This document shows, piece by piece, positions 1 through 8,875 of a stretch of 64,000 bases of DNA. The DNA comes from Paraglaciecola sp. MB-3u-78. GTDB taxonomy: Bacteria > Pseudomonadota > Gammaproteobacteria > Enterobacterales > Alteromonadaceae. Location of the stretch: positions 744,001 to 808,000 of the forward strand of contig NZ_PJCF01000006.1 in the NCBI RefSeq assembly GCF_002835935.1, in the 5' to 3' direction. Below the pieces are notes generated by a model. The model worked only from the letters and a program-made list of their open reading frames with translations, made no database searches and was not told the DNA's origin. Position 1 is the stretch's first letter; each line of letters opens with the position of its first letter. Both the position numbers and the translations under genes were made by a program.

Positions 1-215
1 AAACGCCTATAGTATTGACCAAATGCGACAAGTTGTTGCTTACCGTTTAGCAAACCAAATGACTTGAGATGATCGGCTGTTAGACATTTAAGAACGTTTT
101 CGTTAGACATGGGGTAGGTCATATTTGGCCCTCCCCATGTATGGATTTCATGATGATTGCTAAACCAATCTTTTACCTGTAAATACTGTTGTTCTGTCGG
201 GTCCGTGAGTGTCAT
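1..215 (-). CDS. GNAT-family N-acetyltransferase, N-terminal part (runs off window)
   Basis: Reading the minus strand from the ATG at 213-215 gives about 71 uninterrupted codons that continue past the window edge. The product starts MTLTDPTEQQYLQVKDWF and contains WGGPNMTYPMS at about residues 28-38, then a segment ending in LVAFGQYYRR. A WGGP..tyP block followed by a strand such as LVAFGQ is typical of the first third of GNAT acetyltransferases. The acetyl-CoA binding part lies outside the window, so the substrate cannot be guessed. The start lies 17 bp beyond the stop of the hydrolase gene at 233, so the two could be co-transcribed with this gene downstream. Confidence 0.6.
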   Translation of the reverse strand, partial: MTLTDPTEQQYLQVKDWFSNHHEIHTWGGPNMTYPMSNENVLKCLTADHLKSFGLLNGKQQLVAFGQYYRR

Positions 216-232
216 TGGTTTAATCTTTCTGG

Positions 233-1096
233 TTACTGTCCAGTATACAAAGTGGTGATCCACTTTTCTTCAGTGATAAAATTCCATGACCAGGCTGTGT
301 ATTTCTCACCTAGACCTTGCTTCACTGCATCTTCAACACTTATGCCTTTGGCTTTCATGCTTTTTACCTTGGCAGCAGTATCAACAAGCATATCCAAGGC
401 TTTTTGATAATCGGCTTTAGTGGCCAATTTACCGTGCCCTGGGATAATTTTGGTGTCGTCTTTCAGCATACCAATCAGTGTAGTCACATTCTTAATATAA
501 CCTGCAACCGTGCCACCACCATCCAAATCAATGTACGGAAAACGCCCTTCAAAGAATAAATCTCCTGGGTGTAAAACATTGGCTTCTTCAAACCATACTA
601 CGCTATCACTGTCAGTGTGACCTGCTGGTAAGTACATTACTTTGATGGTGTCGCCATTAAAATGAAACGTGATCCCTTGTTGAAAAGTAACCACAGGTAA
701 CTCGGCGTGTGTATGTTCTTCTTTATCGGCTAAACGTTTACGCACATTGTCATGTGCAAAAATGGTACTACCTTTAATTTCTTTAAAGTAAGCATTAGAA
801 CCAGTGTGATCACCGTGGTAGTGAGTGTTCACAACATATTTAATCTGTGAATTTGAAATATCACCAATGGCCGTCGCTATTTTTTCGGCTAGTGGCGCAT
901 ATTGGTCATCAATGATTAAGATACCTTCAGGGCCAGCTGATACACCAATATTGCCACCCATACCCTCTAACATATGTACTGATCCACTCACAGCTTGGCT
1001 GGTGACTTCGACTTTATCCCACCTGTCTTGTGCAAAACTCGAACTGGTTGAAAAAATAGCTGTAATGGCAGTCACTAAAAAAAATTTTGAGCGCAT
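233..1096 (-). CDS. Secreted MBL-fold metallo-hydrolase
   Basis: 287 residues. The N-terminus MRSKFFLVTAITAIFSTSSS followed by FAQD is a Sec signal peptide with a probable cleavage after SFA, so the enzyme is periplasmic. The metallo-beta-lactamase zinc motif HxHxDH is visible as THYHGDHTGS near residue 115, followed by PAGHTDSDS, HPGDLFFEG and IIPGHG, giving the usual second His, bridging Asp and last His. The family covers quinoprotein-relay hydrolases, SoxH-like proteins and subclass B3-like lactamases, and the sequence alone does not choose. It is divergent from the antiporter gene at 1192, with a promoter region of about 95 bp between them. Confidence 0.85.
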   Translation of the reverse strand: MRSKFFLVTAITAIFSTSSSFAQDRWDKVEVTSQAVSGSVHMLEGMGGNIGVSAGPEGILIIDDQYAPLAEKIATAIGDISNSQIKYVVNTHYHGDHTGSNAYFKEIKGSTIFAHDNVRKRLADKEEHTHAELPVVTFQQGITFHFNGDTIKVMYLPAGHTDSDSVVWFEEANVLHPGDLFFEGRFPYIDLDGGGTVAGYIKNVTTLIGMLKDDTKIIPGHGKLATKADYQKALDMLVDTAAKVKSMKAKGISVEDAVKQGLGEKYTAWSWNFITEEKWITTLYTGQ

Positions 1097-1191
1097 AAAT
1101 GTTGTCCCTTGATTAAAATTAAGTAAATCCTAGACGTTTGCTGCAACTGACGACAAACTATGAAATATACAAGACTGTTAAGATACCCTGC

Positions 1192-2919
1192 ATGTTTCAA
1201 TTTACAAAACGTATTAGTTTTATTTTCTTTGTGCTCAGTCTGGTAACTGCGTTGTACATTAACTTCAAAGTCAGCCCGACTTGGGTTGAAACTCAATTGC
1301 AATATCAAACCTATAGCAATGAATTGGGACAATTGGCTTACCGCACGAGCGGCCAAGAGAACTTGATAAATAACCCTGTGCCTTATAACGAGTCACCTTT
1401 AAGACAATCAATTCTGAATAACCAACAAAGTAAACCCGCCCTCTCACAGCAATGGGTGTATAAAAATAACAGGGATAAGGTGGTCTTACTCAAAGCCGAC
1501 TTTCATTTTGGTATTTGGTCCTTATTGCCGGCTTTAGTCGCCGTAGTCTTGTGCTTAATGACTCGTGAGCCCTTGGTTGCGCTATTTAGCGGGATCGTAA
1601 TTGGCGCGGTGATGTTAGGACGATTTGATATCACGCATGAAGTCTTTATTCCGAATATTGGCACATCAAGTGCAGCATCCATTTTGATTTTATATTTATG
1701 GCTGCTCGGAGGGTTAATGGGCATGTGGGCAAAAACAGGTGCAGCAAAGGCCTTTGCCGACCATATGAGTCAACATTATGTAAAAGGACCTCGTTCAGCC
1801 AAGGTTGTCACTTGGTTTTTAGGCTTAGTGTTTTTTCAAGGGGGGACTATGAGTACGGTATTGGTAGGCACAACGGTTAAACCCATCGCAGACAAGGCTG
1901 GGGTCAGTCACGAAGAACTCAGTTATGTGGTCGATTCTACTGCGTCTCCTATTGCGTCAATCATTGCATTTAATGCGTGGCCTGCCTATATACAAGCCTT
2001 TTTGTTTATTCCCGGTGTCGGATTTTTGGCCACAGAAAGTGACAGAATAGCGTTCTTTTTTGCCAGTATTCCTTTTAGTTTCTACGCAATACTTGCTGTT
2101 TTGGGGACGTTGTTATTAAGCCTCAATATCACGACCTTTAGTGGTTCACCCCTGAAAAAAGCAATCAAACGTGTGACCGAAACAGGTGAATTAGACGCAC
2201 CTGACGCTTCTCCTATTAGTGCTAAAGAATTACATGAAAGCCAGGTTCCTGAGGGATATACAGCCCATCGGATAGAGTTTATCTTGCCTTTAGTGAGCTT
2301 GATTATTATCGCTATCGGTTCTTTTTTTGTGACGGGATCACCACAAATTCACTGGGCGTTTTCAGGAGCATTGTTTCTATCTATTTTTATAGCGTTGGCA
2401 AAAGGCATGTCACTCAAACATGTATTGGATGGTTTTGGTAATGGTTTAAAAGGTGTGGTGGTAGCATCGGTCATATTAATGTTTGCTTTAACTATAGGTG
2501 TACTTAGTAAGCAGTTGGGCGGTGGCATTTATTTGGTTGAATCTTTAGGCGAACATATTCCTTTTTGGGCTTTGCCGGTGATATTACAAATTATGACCAT
2601 GCTTATCGCTTTTTCAACCGGTACCAGCTGGGGCACTTACGCCATTGCTTTCCCCTTAGGTTTGCCTTTGGCTTGGACTATTGCTCAAAGCCAAGGTTTA
2701 GACAACCCGGAACTGTTTATGATGGTGTGTTTCGCTACTATTTTGAATGGTAGCGTATATGGTGACCAATGTTCACCTATCTCAGACACCACTATTTTGA
2801 GTTCTATGACCACAGGCTGCGACTTAATGGATCACGTGAAATCGCAGATAGTGCCTGCATCTTACGCGGCCTTGTTAGCTGCGGTATTGTGGACCACTAC
2901 AGTTTTGTTTTTTGCATAG
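1192..2919 (+). CDS. Na+/H+ antiporter, NhaC family
   Basis: Inner-membrane antiporter exchanging protons and sodium, possibly coupled to a carboxylate as in malate/lactate members. Many hydrophobic segments are seen. Family signatures are GGLMGMWAKTGAAKAFADH in the first half and, near the C-terminus, GTSWGTYAIAFPLGLPLAW and VYGDQCSPISDTTILSS. I chose the ATG at 1192 (575 residues); the frame is open from a TTG at 1138, but that would overlap the divergent promoter space. There is an unusual extra segment of about 100 residues before the transporter core: one membrane helix, then a hydrophilic loop. No strong Shine-Dalgarno is seen at either start. Confidence 0.85.
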   Translation: MFQFTKRISFIFFVLSLVTALYINFKVSPTWVETQLQYQTYSNELGQLAYRTSGQENLINNPVPYNESPLRQSILNNQQSKPALSQQWVYKNNRDKVVLLKADFHFGIWSLLPALVAVVLCLMTREPLVALFSGIVIGAVMLGRFDITHEVFIPNIGTSSAASILILYLWLLGGLMGMWAKTGAAKAFADHMSQHYVKGPRSAKVVTWFLGLVFFQGGTMSTVLVGTTVKPIADKAGVSHEELSYVVDSTASPIASIIAFNAWPAYIQAFLFIPGVGFLATESDRIAFFFASIPFSFYAILAVLGTLLLSLNITTFSGSPLKKAIKRVTETGELDAPDASPISAKELHESQVPEGYTAHRIEFILPLVSLIIIAIGSFFVTGSPQIHWAFSGALFLSIFIALAKGMSLKHVLDGFGNGLKGVVVASVILMFALTIGVLSKQLGGGIYLVESLGEHIPFWALPVILQIMTMLIAFSTGTSWGTYAIAFPLGLPLAWTIAQSQGLDNPELFMMVCFATILNGSVYGDQCSPISDTTILSSMTTGCDLMDHVKSQIVPASYAALLAAVLWTTTVLFFA

Positions 2920-3117
2920 TATGATTTTAATTGTAGCTTGCTGGTCAAAAGTCACAGTACCTTTGTGCTTATGATGCGAAAGGTCACTTTGCAAAGGGGA
3001 TGATGGGATAAAGTATTATGGGCTAAAGATAAGTGCGAAACAGTTTAAAGATAAAATGAGAGCTCAGATAGTTATCCTTTTTAAATAATATCCTGTTCCA
3101 CTAGTTAACCTAATTTA

Positions 3118-3327
3118 TCATCCAATATACTTAAACCTGGGTATTGTTTCGCCATTAACTTTTACAGTTTCGATGAACATACTCAAGGGTCGCACCCATA
3201 GAGCTCTTTCACCGTATAGAGGCCGATAAACCACCAATTCAGTTTCATCCTCTGAATGTTTAGCTACACCAATTACTTCGTATTCATTTCCTTTGTAATG
3301 ACGGTAACGCCCAATTTCTAATGCCAT
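3118..3327 (-). CDS. DUF1653 domain protein
   Basis: 69 residues made almost entirely of a DUF1653 domain: G.YRHYKGN.YEVIGVAKHSE, then ELVVYRPLYGE, LWVRPLSMF and a C-terminal RFKYIG. The fold is a small beta-barrel of unknown biochemical function. It stands alone, 25 bp from the stop of the MFS gene upstream of it on the same strand, so it is probably at the end of that transcript. The 200 bp between the antiporter stop (2919) and this gene contain no further gene that I can see. Confidence 0.85.
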   Translation of the reverse strand: MALEIGRYRHYKGNEYEVIGVAKHSEDETELVVYRPLYGERALWVRPLSMFIETVKVNGETIPRFKYIG

Positions 3328-3352
3328 ATTTGTTCCTCGTTGTTAAGGGTTT

Positions 3353-4537
3353 CTATTGTTGAGCTACAGACTTTTTTTGCCTGATCTGCTGCCATGTAAT
3401 GACGATCAATTGAAGCCCTATGATAACAAAGCTAGCAAGCAATAAACCGCGCCAATTAATGAGGTTGAGAAATACGCCTGCACTTAACGCTGCTGTCGCT
3501 TGACAACCAAACACCAAAAATTCATTGAGACCTTGGACTTTAAATCTTTCGGTAGGCTGATAACTTTGTGCCAGTAAAACCGTGCCCCCAACAAACAAAA
3601 AATTCCAGCCAATGCCTAATAACACCAAAGCGCTCCAATAATTCAACCACTCGCTGCCAGTTAGTGCGATCAAAATAGTGGCTACATAGGCAGATAACCC
3701 CAAGTAGATTATTTTCGACGTGCCTAATTTACTGATCAACCAACCACTGAATAAGGATGGGAAAAACATCGCGAAAATATGGCTTTGGATCACCCACTTT
3801 GTATCCTGCAAAGAATAAGCTTCATGGACGTGCATGTGCACAGGTGTGGCTGTCATAATAAAGCTCATCAAGGCATAGCCTATCACTGAGGCAGAAACAG
3901 CAAGTATAAAGATTGGTTGCCGTGCTATTACATTTAATTCTCGTCCAGTATCCACAGATTTTGCTGTGACAACATGAGTATTCTCAATTTGAGTAAACAG
4001 TAAGCTGCATAGTAACAGTAAGGCCGCTGTTAAATAAAATCCGCCAACAAAGGCTTGATCTGTAACCAGTTGACCAAAAGTCACTAACTCTGGACCTAGG
4101 ATAGCCGCAACTAACCCACCCAATAACACAGTCGAAGCTGCCATAGGTATCAACTCAACAGCGACTGATTCCATAGCCGCAAAACGAATTTGCTGAATTG
4201 CAGACATCATTATACCCAATAAAAACGCAGAGATAACCAATCCCCAAAAACTGTTGTCGGCGATACTCGCAGCGGCTAATAGCGTCACCAGGGCACCCAA
4301 AATGGTCGCTGTAATAAATACTGGCTTTCTACCAAAGTGTTGCATCAAACGTGTAATAGGCACCACACCACAAGCGGTACCTACAATGCTCATGGCAAGT
4401 GGCAAGGTTGACCATTTAGGATCAGGGGTAAGCTGAGCACCCAACACACCACCCGCTAATACCAGCATAGTGCCTGCGCTCATCGCTAGGGCTTGAATGA
4501 GAGTTAATAGCCAGACATTTGAGGGCATTCTTGGCAC
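3353..4537 (-). CDS. MFS transporter
   Basis: 394 residues with about twelve hydrophobic segments and the loop 2-3 motif as RLMQHFGRKPVFI near residue 65, typical of the major facilitator superfamily. Substrate unknown; the closest general look is that of drug or sugar efflux permeases. The start is a GTG: an AAGGA Shine-Dalgarno lies nine bases upstream of it, whereas the in-frame ATG three codons later would be 18 bases away. It is followed on the same strand by the DUF1653 gene. Confidence 0.8.
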   Translation of the reverse strand: MPRMPSNVWLLTLIQALAMSAGTMLVLAGGVLGAQLTPDPKWSTLPLAMSIVGTACGVVPITRLMQHFGRKPVFITATILGALVTLLAAASIADNSFWGLVISAFLLGIMMSAIQQIRFAAMESVAVELIPMAASTVLLGGLVAAILGPELVTFGQLVTDQAFVGGFYLTAALLLLCSLLFTQIENTHVVTAKSVDTGRELNVIARQPIFILAVSASVIGYALMSFIMTATPVHMHVHEAYSLQDTKWVIQSHIFAMFFPSLFSGWLISKLGTSKIIYLGLSAYVATILIALTGSEWLNYWSALVLLGIGWNFLFVGGTVLLAQSYQPTERFKVQGLNEFLVFGCQATAALSAGVFLNLINWRGLLLASFVIIGLQLIVITWQQIRQKKSVAQQ

Positions 4538-4601
4538 TAATACGCTTCCTTGTTAACTTGAGGCAGAAATATCTGTGTGTAGTGTACCGATTTTGAGGAT
4601 T

Positions 4602-5663
4602 TTAATCTGCTGTATGTGAAAACGAAAACGTTAATTGTTTACTGTCATCAGTTTCTGCTAAGGCAACATGTAATCCCACCAATCTGATGCCCCTATTGGC
4701 TTGACGTGAAAGTCCTTCAGTTAACAATGTAACAAAGTATTCTTTGTTTAATAGTTGGGATCTATGATCAACAGTGGTTTGTTGAAAATCGCTGAATTTT
4801 AATTTTATGCCCTGACTTTGAATTTTAGCTTCTGATTGGGCTAAACGTTTTTCCAATAACGGAAATAGATTGTCGATCATTTTTATACAGTCTTCTTCTG
4901 TACGAATGTCTTCGGCCAAGGTTCGTTCTACTCCGACAGATTTGCGCTGTCTTGCAAGACTTAGGTTTCGATCATCTAGGCCGTGGCTCCTATCCCAAAT
5001 AACAGAACCAAATTTCCCAAAACGTTTGATTAAGTCTTCAAAGGGAAACTGACGTACGTCAGCACAGCTATACAGCCCAATACTGTGTAACTTAGCTAAG
5101 GTGACCTTACCCACGCCGGGGATCTTACCTAAGGGCAATCTAATCACAAAATCGTCTAATTTTTCAGGAGTGACCACACAAATACCATTGGGTTTATTTT
5201 CATCACTGGCGATTTTGGCTACAAACTTACATGGCGCCACGCCAGCTGAGGCAGTGAGTTGGGTCTCTTCAAAAATAACTCTTCTGATGTCTTCAGCGAT
5301 TAATGTGGCACTGCCTGAGAATAAGTCGCAATCAGATACATCTAAATAGGCTTCGTCTAATGACAGCGGTTCTATTTTGTCGGTGTATCTGCTGAATATT
5401 TCACGTATTTGTTGGGATATTTCACTGTATAAGGCCATTCTGCCGGGTGCCAGCACTAACTCAGGGCAGAGCTTTAAGGCGTGAGCTGTGGCCATAGCTG
5501 AGCGCACCCCAAACTTTCTTGCTTGGTAGTTACAGGTAGATATCACGCCACGCCTGTCAGAACTGCCACCTATGGCTAGTGGCACATTTCGATATTCTGG
5601 ATTGTCGCGCATTTCAACGGCTGCGTAATAACAGTCCATATCAATGTGAATAATTTTGCGCAA
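4602..5663 (-). CDS. dinB: DNA polymerase IV (Y-family translesion polymerase)
   Basis: 353 residues from a TTG start that gives the family N-terminus (M)[22 protein letters not shown] lies eight bases upstream. Catalytic acidic residues are visible as IDMDCYYA and [12 protein letters not shown]. The palm, the helix-hairpin-helix [14 protein letters not shown] and the little-finger domain follow in order, and the C-terminus QLTFSF resembles a clamp-binding peptide. It performs mutagenic bypass synthesis in the SOS response. The frame stays open to 5726 inside the neighbouring IS, but that extension is not family-like. An IS1595 element ends 33 bp upstream of the start codon and splits the presumed LexA operator. 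Confidence 0.93.
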   Translation of the reverse strand: MRKIIHIDMDCYYAAVEMRDNPEYRNVPLAIGGSSDRRGVISTCNYQARKFGVRSAMATAHALKLCPELVLAPGRMALYSEISQQIREIFSRYTDKIEPLSLDEAYLDVSDCDLFSGSATLIAEDIRRVIFEETQLTASAGVAPCKFVAKIASDENKPNGICVVTPEKLDDFVIRLPLGKIPGVGKVTLAKLHSIGLYSCADVRQFPFEDLIKRFGKFGSVIWDRSHGLDDRNLSLARQRKSVGVERTLAEDIRTEEDCIKMIDNLFPLLEKRLAQSEAKIQSQGIKLKFSDFQQTTVDHRSQLLNKEYFVTLLTEGLSRQANRGIRLVGLHVALAETDDSKQLTFSFSHTAD

Positions 5664-5682
5664 AGAATAAACCTGACAAAAT

Positions 5683-5702
5683 AACTGTATATAAAGAAGG
5701 GG
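5683..5702 (-). promoter_or_regulatory. Remaining half of a LexA/SOS box upstream of dinB
   Basis: The plus strand reads CTGT (5685-5688), then ATATAAAG (5689-5696), then IS sequence. On the far side of the IS, ATATAAAG (6737-6744) is followed by TCAG (6745-6748). Removing the IS and one target copy gives CTGT-ATATAAAG-TCAG, seven of eight conserved bases of CTGT-N8-ACAG, about 21 bp before the dinB start codon. The present site retains only one half. The reading as a LexA box is inference from the pattern and from dinB being SOS-regulated in many gammaproteobacteria. Confidence 0.7.
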
Positions 5703-6736
5703 TATCCTGTTAGCTCCACTACCCACTACATGTTGTGTTTAGCGCTTTTTGATATTTTCATAACTAACGGGCGGTGTAACCACCGCTTGTTCAAGCAATC
5801 TATAAAATAGTAAACCACGTGAATTAGATGCTCGACGATTAAAACGAAAGGCATATTCGTCGAGATAACTATCTAAATGTTCATGCCCTACTGAGCCTTG
5901 ATGAGTTCCTAATATCCATCTTTTCAATAGTGAAGCGACTCTATGCACACCGACTAGCGTCTCATGAGCAGGCTCTTTAGACCCAAGTTGAACCAACTTA
6001 TTACGCTCATAACCAAGCTCATAAATTCTATGATAGGCACTTGAACCATCTGTTTGGACGACTGAACCGGGCTCTATCGTTTCTTGTATAAACGAATGCA
6101 ATTGAACTTGCGTTGCCGCTTCAATACGTTTTAACCTTATTCTGCCAAATCCCTTGGGCTTTTTAATTTCAACCGCTATCGCCACAATTGATTTCTTACT
6201 TTGGGCACAAGGAGCACGGGTTTTGGCTTTATCAGCGCCACCCACGTAGGTTTCATCTACTTCGACAATACCTGATAATTTTCCGCGACTGGGGTTGACC
6301 ATCGCCCGCCGGTAACGATGTAACATTGTCCATGCAGTTTGATAACTACCTAACCCAAGTAACCTTTGCAGACCTAACGCACTCACTCCGTGCTTTTCAT
6401 TAGTGATATACCAAGCTGCGGCAAACCAATTAGTTAAGGGAGTTCGGCTTTTTTCAAATAGTGTTCCTGCTGTCACCGTGCCTTGATATCGACATATAGA
6501 ACACATCATTCGACCGCGAGTTAAGTGATAAGGTTTGGATAATTTGAGACAACGTGGGCATACAAAACCAGAGGGCCAACGTAAGTGCTCCAGAAACTGA
6601 AGGCATGCATTATCATCCGGAAACCATTGTAAAAACTGAGTCCAATTTCCGGGATAATCTCTACCTGATTTTAGTGAATTTGATGAAATAGCCACCACTA
6701 CATATTGACATAGGTGGAGCTAAGTGGATACCCCTT
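5697..6736. mobile_element. IS1595-family insertion sequence, complete
   Basis: 1040 bp with terminal inverted repeats: the left end and the reverse complement of the right end both read AAGGGGTATCC, two differing bases, then TTAGCTCCAC. It is flanked by a perfect 8-bp direct repeat ATATAAAG (5689-5696 and 6737-6744), the duplication length usual for IS1595. It carries one intact transposase gene on the minus strand and so looks potentially active and fairly recent. Confidence 0.92.
5739..6698 (-). CDS. IS1595-family transposase (ISXO2-like)
   Basis: 319 residues. The N-terminal zinc-ribbon has CPRCLK (about residue 47) and a second CSIC, the pattern of the IS1595 DNA-binding domain. The DDE-type catalytic domain begins at VEVDETYVGGADK (first Asp), continues with VVQTDGSSAYHRI (second Asp) and ends with the HxxVASLLKRWILGTHQG / HLDSYLDEYAFRFNRR region typical of ISXO2-like transposases. 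It is intact from end to end and points the same way as dinB, so read-through from the IS could reach dinB. Confidence 0.92.
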   Translation of the reverse strand: MVAISSNSLKSGRDYPGNWTQFLQWFPDDNACLQFLEHLRWPSGFVCPRCLKLSKPYHLTRGRMMCSICRYQGTVTAGTLFEKSRTPLTNWFAAAWYITNEKHGVSALGLQRLLGLGSYQTAWTMLHRYRRAMVNPSRGKLSGIVEVDETYVGGADKAKTRAPCAQSKKSIVAIAVEIKKPKGFGRIRLKRIEAATQVQLHSFIQETIEPGSVVQTDGSSAYHRIYELGYERNKLVQLGSKEPAHETLVGVHRVASLLKRWILGTHQGSVGHEHLDSYLDEYAFRFNRRASNSRGLLFYRLLEQAVVTPPVSYENIKKR

Positions 6737-6744
6737 ATATAAAG

Positions 6745-7567
6745 TCAGTATTCTGCCGGAATATAATACCAATTACCATAAGTAATTGCCCACTCAGAAA
6801 GCACCAGCCGGTTTTGGAAAAGTCGTCGCTCCTAAGGAAAGGTGTTGTTTTTTCAAGTAGCGAGAACGCAGCACAAAATCGGCTGGTGCTTTCCCAAAAG
6901 GTCCGTAACGGATGTTAGAGGTTAAAACTGCTTATACCATTTAGTAATGATTTGTGATCTAATGCATTGATGAATTAGTCACTATTATTATTCACTTGAA
7001 ACTTGATACATCATAGCCCCATTTTAGCACACCTCGTCCTCGACTCAGAGCAATGGTTGACCCTCACCACAGAGTTCGAACAGCACTTTCATACAGCAGT
7101 AGGCAGTGAACATATGCTGCAACAATTCAAACATCACAAAGATCATCAACGTATACGAGAGATGGCAAAGACTAGAGTCTTACTTCAACACGTCTGAACA
7201 GTTCAGCCTTACACACATTCAAAGCTACCTTCACAATCTGTGCTCAATGGCGTTGCCTGAAATTTGAGCCGGAGGAATGATTTAGTTGCTTTCAACACGC
7301 CACATCCTCCAAAAGCTCAGATTTCGAAATTTAAAACCAAGGAATCAGAACATACCCATCACTTTATGCTTGTTGATTAGGCTGCGATTGGGTACTTTAT
7401 TACTTTGGGTGTCTAGTTTAGGTCCTTTGACTATATTGAAAATCTAAAAAAATTTTGAAGAGAGCTTTGCAGGTTATCTTAAGCGTTATGTTGCAAAAAA
7501 AAAAAAAAAGGAAATGAAATATTGAGTGCTAAAGAAGTTTTTACGCGCGTTGTATTAATGGCTCGCT
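6745..7567. repeat. Gene-poor repeat stretch with a 14-bp inverted repeat
   Basis: GAAAGCACCAGCCG at 6797-6810 is matched by its exact reverse complement at 6880-6893, with 69 bp between, flanked by ATACCAATTACCA and TATACCATTTAG on either side. This resembles a short non-autonomous or REP-like element. A run of about 15 A lies near 7495-7510. Apart from the transposase remnant at 7003-7197, I see no gene in this stretch. Confidence 0.5.
7003..7197 (+). pseudogene. C-terminal remnant of a REP-associated (IS200-like, RAYT) transposase
   Basis: A 64-codon open segment encodes SPILAHLVLDSEQWLTLTTE, then FEQHFHTAVGSEHML and a basic tail. It resembles my recollection of the C-terminal tail of RAYT-type Y1 transposases of this order (pattern: L.L....WL.L...F...F..AVG). 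The catalytic HUH and Tyr parts are absent upstream, so this would be a stump. The nearby 14-bp inverted repeat could be a REP partner, which is inference. Confidence 0.45.
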
Positions 7568-7573
7568 CTAGGA

Positions 7574-7840
7574 TTGTTTATTGATGCGATAGGTCTTGAA
7601 ATGTTTGTAATGCTTCTTCAAGCACAAGTCATCACAATTGTGAGCTACTACTTTCACGTATGGTTTAAACCAGTATTCAAACCTTTTTATAGGTTTATAG
7701 ATCAGCATGATCCTTATTTTTTCGTCCCAAGTAAGGCAGCAGTAAAAGAATATCCAGCATTGTTGTGTCATGCAATGCCTTTCTTAGTTGTAATAGTTGT
7801 CGGTACGTCTTTAGCTAAATACCCTGTAGAGATAACATAA
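7574..7840 (+). CDS. Possible small membrane protein, unrecognised
   Basis: An 88-codon frame starting with TTG (or an ATG at 7601) encodes two hydrophobic stretches around a hydrophilic centre (PFYRFIDQHDPYFFVPSK). I do not recognise it, there is no clear Shine-Dalgarno, and a competing frame exists on the other strand, so it may not be real. Confidence 0.2.
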   Translation: MFIDAIGLEMFVMLLQAQVITIVSYYFHVWFKPVFKPFYRFIDQHDPYFFVPSKAAVKEYPALLCHAMPFLVVIVVGTSLAKYPVEIT

Positions 7841-7843
7841 GTA

Positions 7844-7877
7844 ATAATATCCGAGTCAGAATAATATCCGAGTCAGA
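7844..7877. repeat. 17-bp tandem duplication
   Basis: ATAATATCCGAGTCAGA occurs twice back to back without mismatch, directly after the small frame ending at 7840. No function is apparent. Confidence 0.8.
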
Positions 7878-8048
7878 GTTAAATTAAAATCGTAACATAT
7901 TGATTTTAATTGATAAGATATAATTTCTTACATTTATATCTGCGGGACAGGTTCGTTGAAAAATGAATGTTAGACCTGCAAGGTCAAAGTAGATGCTTTT
8001 ATTTGGTGGCTTCGCCACTGCTTTTGATTTCATTCCTATGTACTGCGG

Positions 8049-8153
8049 CCTATAAAAAGGTAAAAAATGCGGTTACTTTTCAGGGAAAGAAAATTAAATT
8101 TTGTTTCGCCGAGAGCGAATGAAGGTGATCTGGCTTTTTTACCTTTTTATAGG
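8049..8153. repeat. Long-stem inverted repeat element (19-bp perfect arms)
   Basis: CCTATAAAAAGGTAAAAAA at 8049-8067 pairs perfectly with 8135-8153, enclosing a 67-bp loop. Just upstream lies GGTGGCTTCGCCACTGCTTTT, nearly the same phrase that precedes another long hairpin at 58055-58154, so the two are probably members of one repeat family. The rest of 7880-8349 holds no gene I can see. Confidence 0.7.
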
Positions 8154-8349
8154 ATCTTTTGAATTTAACAAGCAACCCATGATAAGTGAAATTTAAATTA
8201 AACATAATAAAATCAATGCATTATAAAATTTACTGTTTGTATTCATGTCGGGTAACAGTCAAAAACAACTCAGATATTAGTACATAAGCAAACGCCAATA
8301 CAGCCTACTAAAATCAAAAATTCCCAATAAATTTTCTGTTTAGTCGAGA

Positions 8350-8820
8350 TTAATGTCGCTGGTAGATGACTTGGCTTACTCGCTCAATATGCTCAAGTAA
8401 GCTTATATTCTCAGCTTGTTTGTTTAAGGCCTTTTTCAACTGGATAAACTGAGGATAATAATGCTGGCATACATCATTGAATACTGCTTCTGCGATCTCA
8501 AGATTGTAGGCTTGGGTACTTAGTTGTCGACTTTTTATCATTTGCATCCAGATATCGCCGTTTTCGATCAAGCCGCGTCCAAAGGCTGTATGAAAAGCAT
8601 CACGACTACCTTGAAGCGTATCTTCCCCTTGATATTGATAAAAATCCTTAATCACATTCCATGCTAATTCATAAGTAAATTCAAAGGCTTGGATTAACCC
8701 TTGTTTTTCTAAGTCAGATAAGGGACAAGTAGCAGCCAGTTCGACTGCAAAGGTTAATCTGGATAATGCCAAACCGTAATTTTGCAATCGTTGTAACCAG
8801 CGAATATCTTGCTCAGCCAT
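8350..8820 (-). CDS. HI0074-family nucleotidyltransferase substrate-binding protein (HEPN fold)
   Basis: 156 residues from the ATG at 8820. The four-helix HEPN signature of the HI0074 family is visible: GLIQAFEFTYELAWNVIKDF near residue 41, then SRDAFHTAFGRGLIENGDIW. Family members normally pair with an adjacent MNT-type nucleotidyltransferase; none is seen on either side (flavoprotein upstream, repeats downstream). The family's R-x4-H-x-Y motif reads R98-QLST-Q103-A-Y105 here, so the His is replaced by Gln. If the motif is the RNase site, as shown for HepT toxins, this protein should be catalytically dead. Confidence 0.8.
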   Translation of the reverse strand: MAEQDIRWLQRLQNYGLALSRLTFAVELAATCPLSDLEKQGLIQAFEFTYELAWNVIKDFYQYQGEDTLQGSRDAFHTAFGRGLIENGDIWMQMIKSRQLSTQAYNLEIAEAVFNDVCQHYYPQFIQLKKALNKQAENISLLEHIERVSQVIYQRH

Positions 8821-8875
8821 TACAATATTCTTATATATAAGTGTGTCTACAGTGTATGTTGGATAAGATAACGAA

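Noticed and set aside
5664-5726. Upstream extension of dinB to the ATG at 5726
   Set aside because: The extra 21 residues are encoded partly by the IS end and are absent from DinB proteins; the TTG at 5663 gives the family N-terminus.
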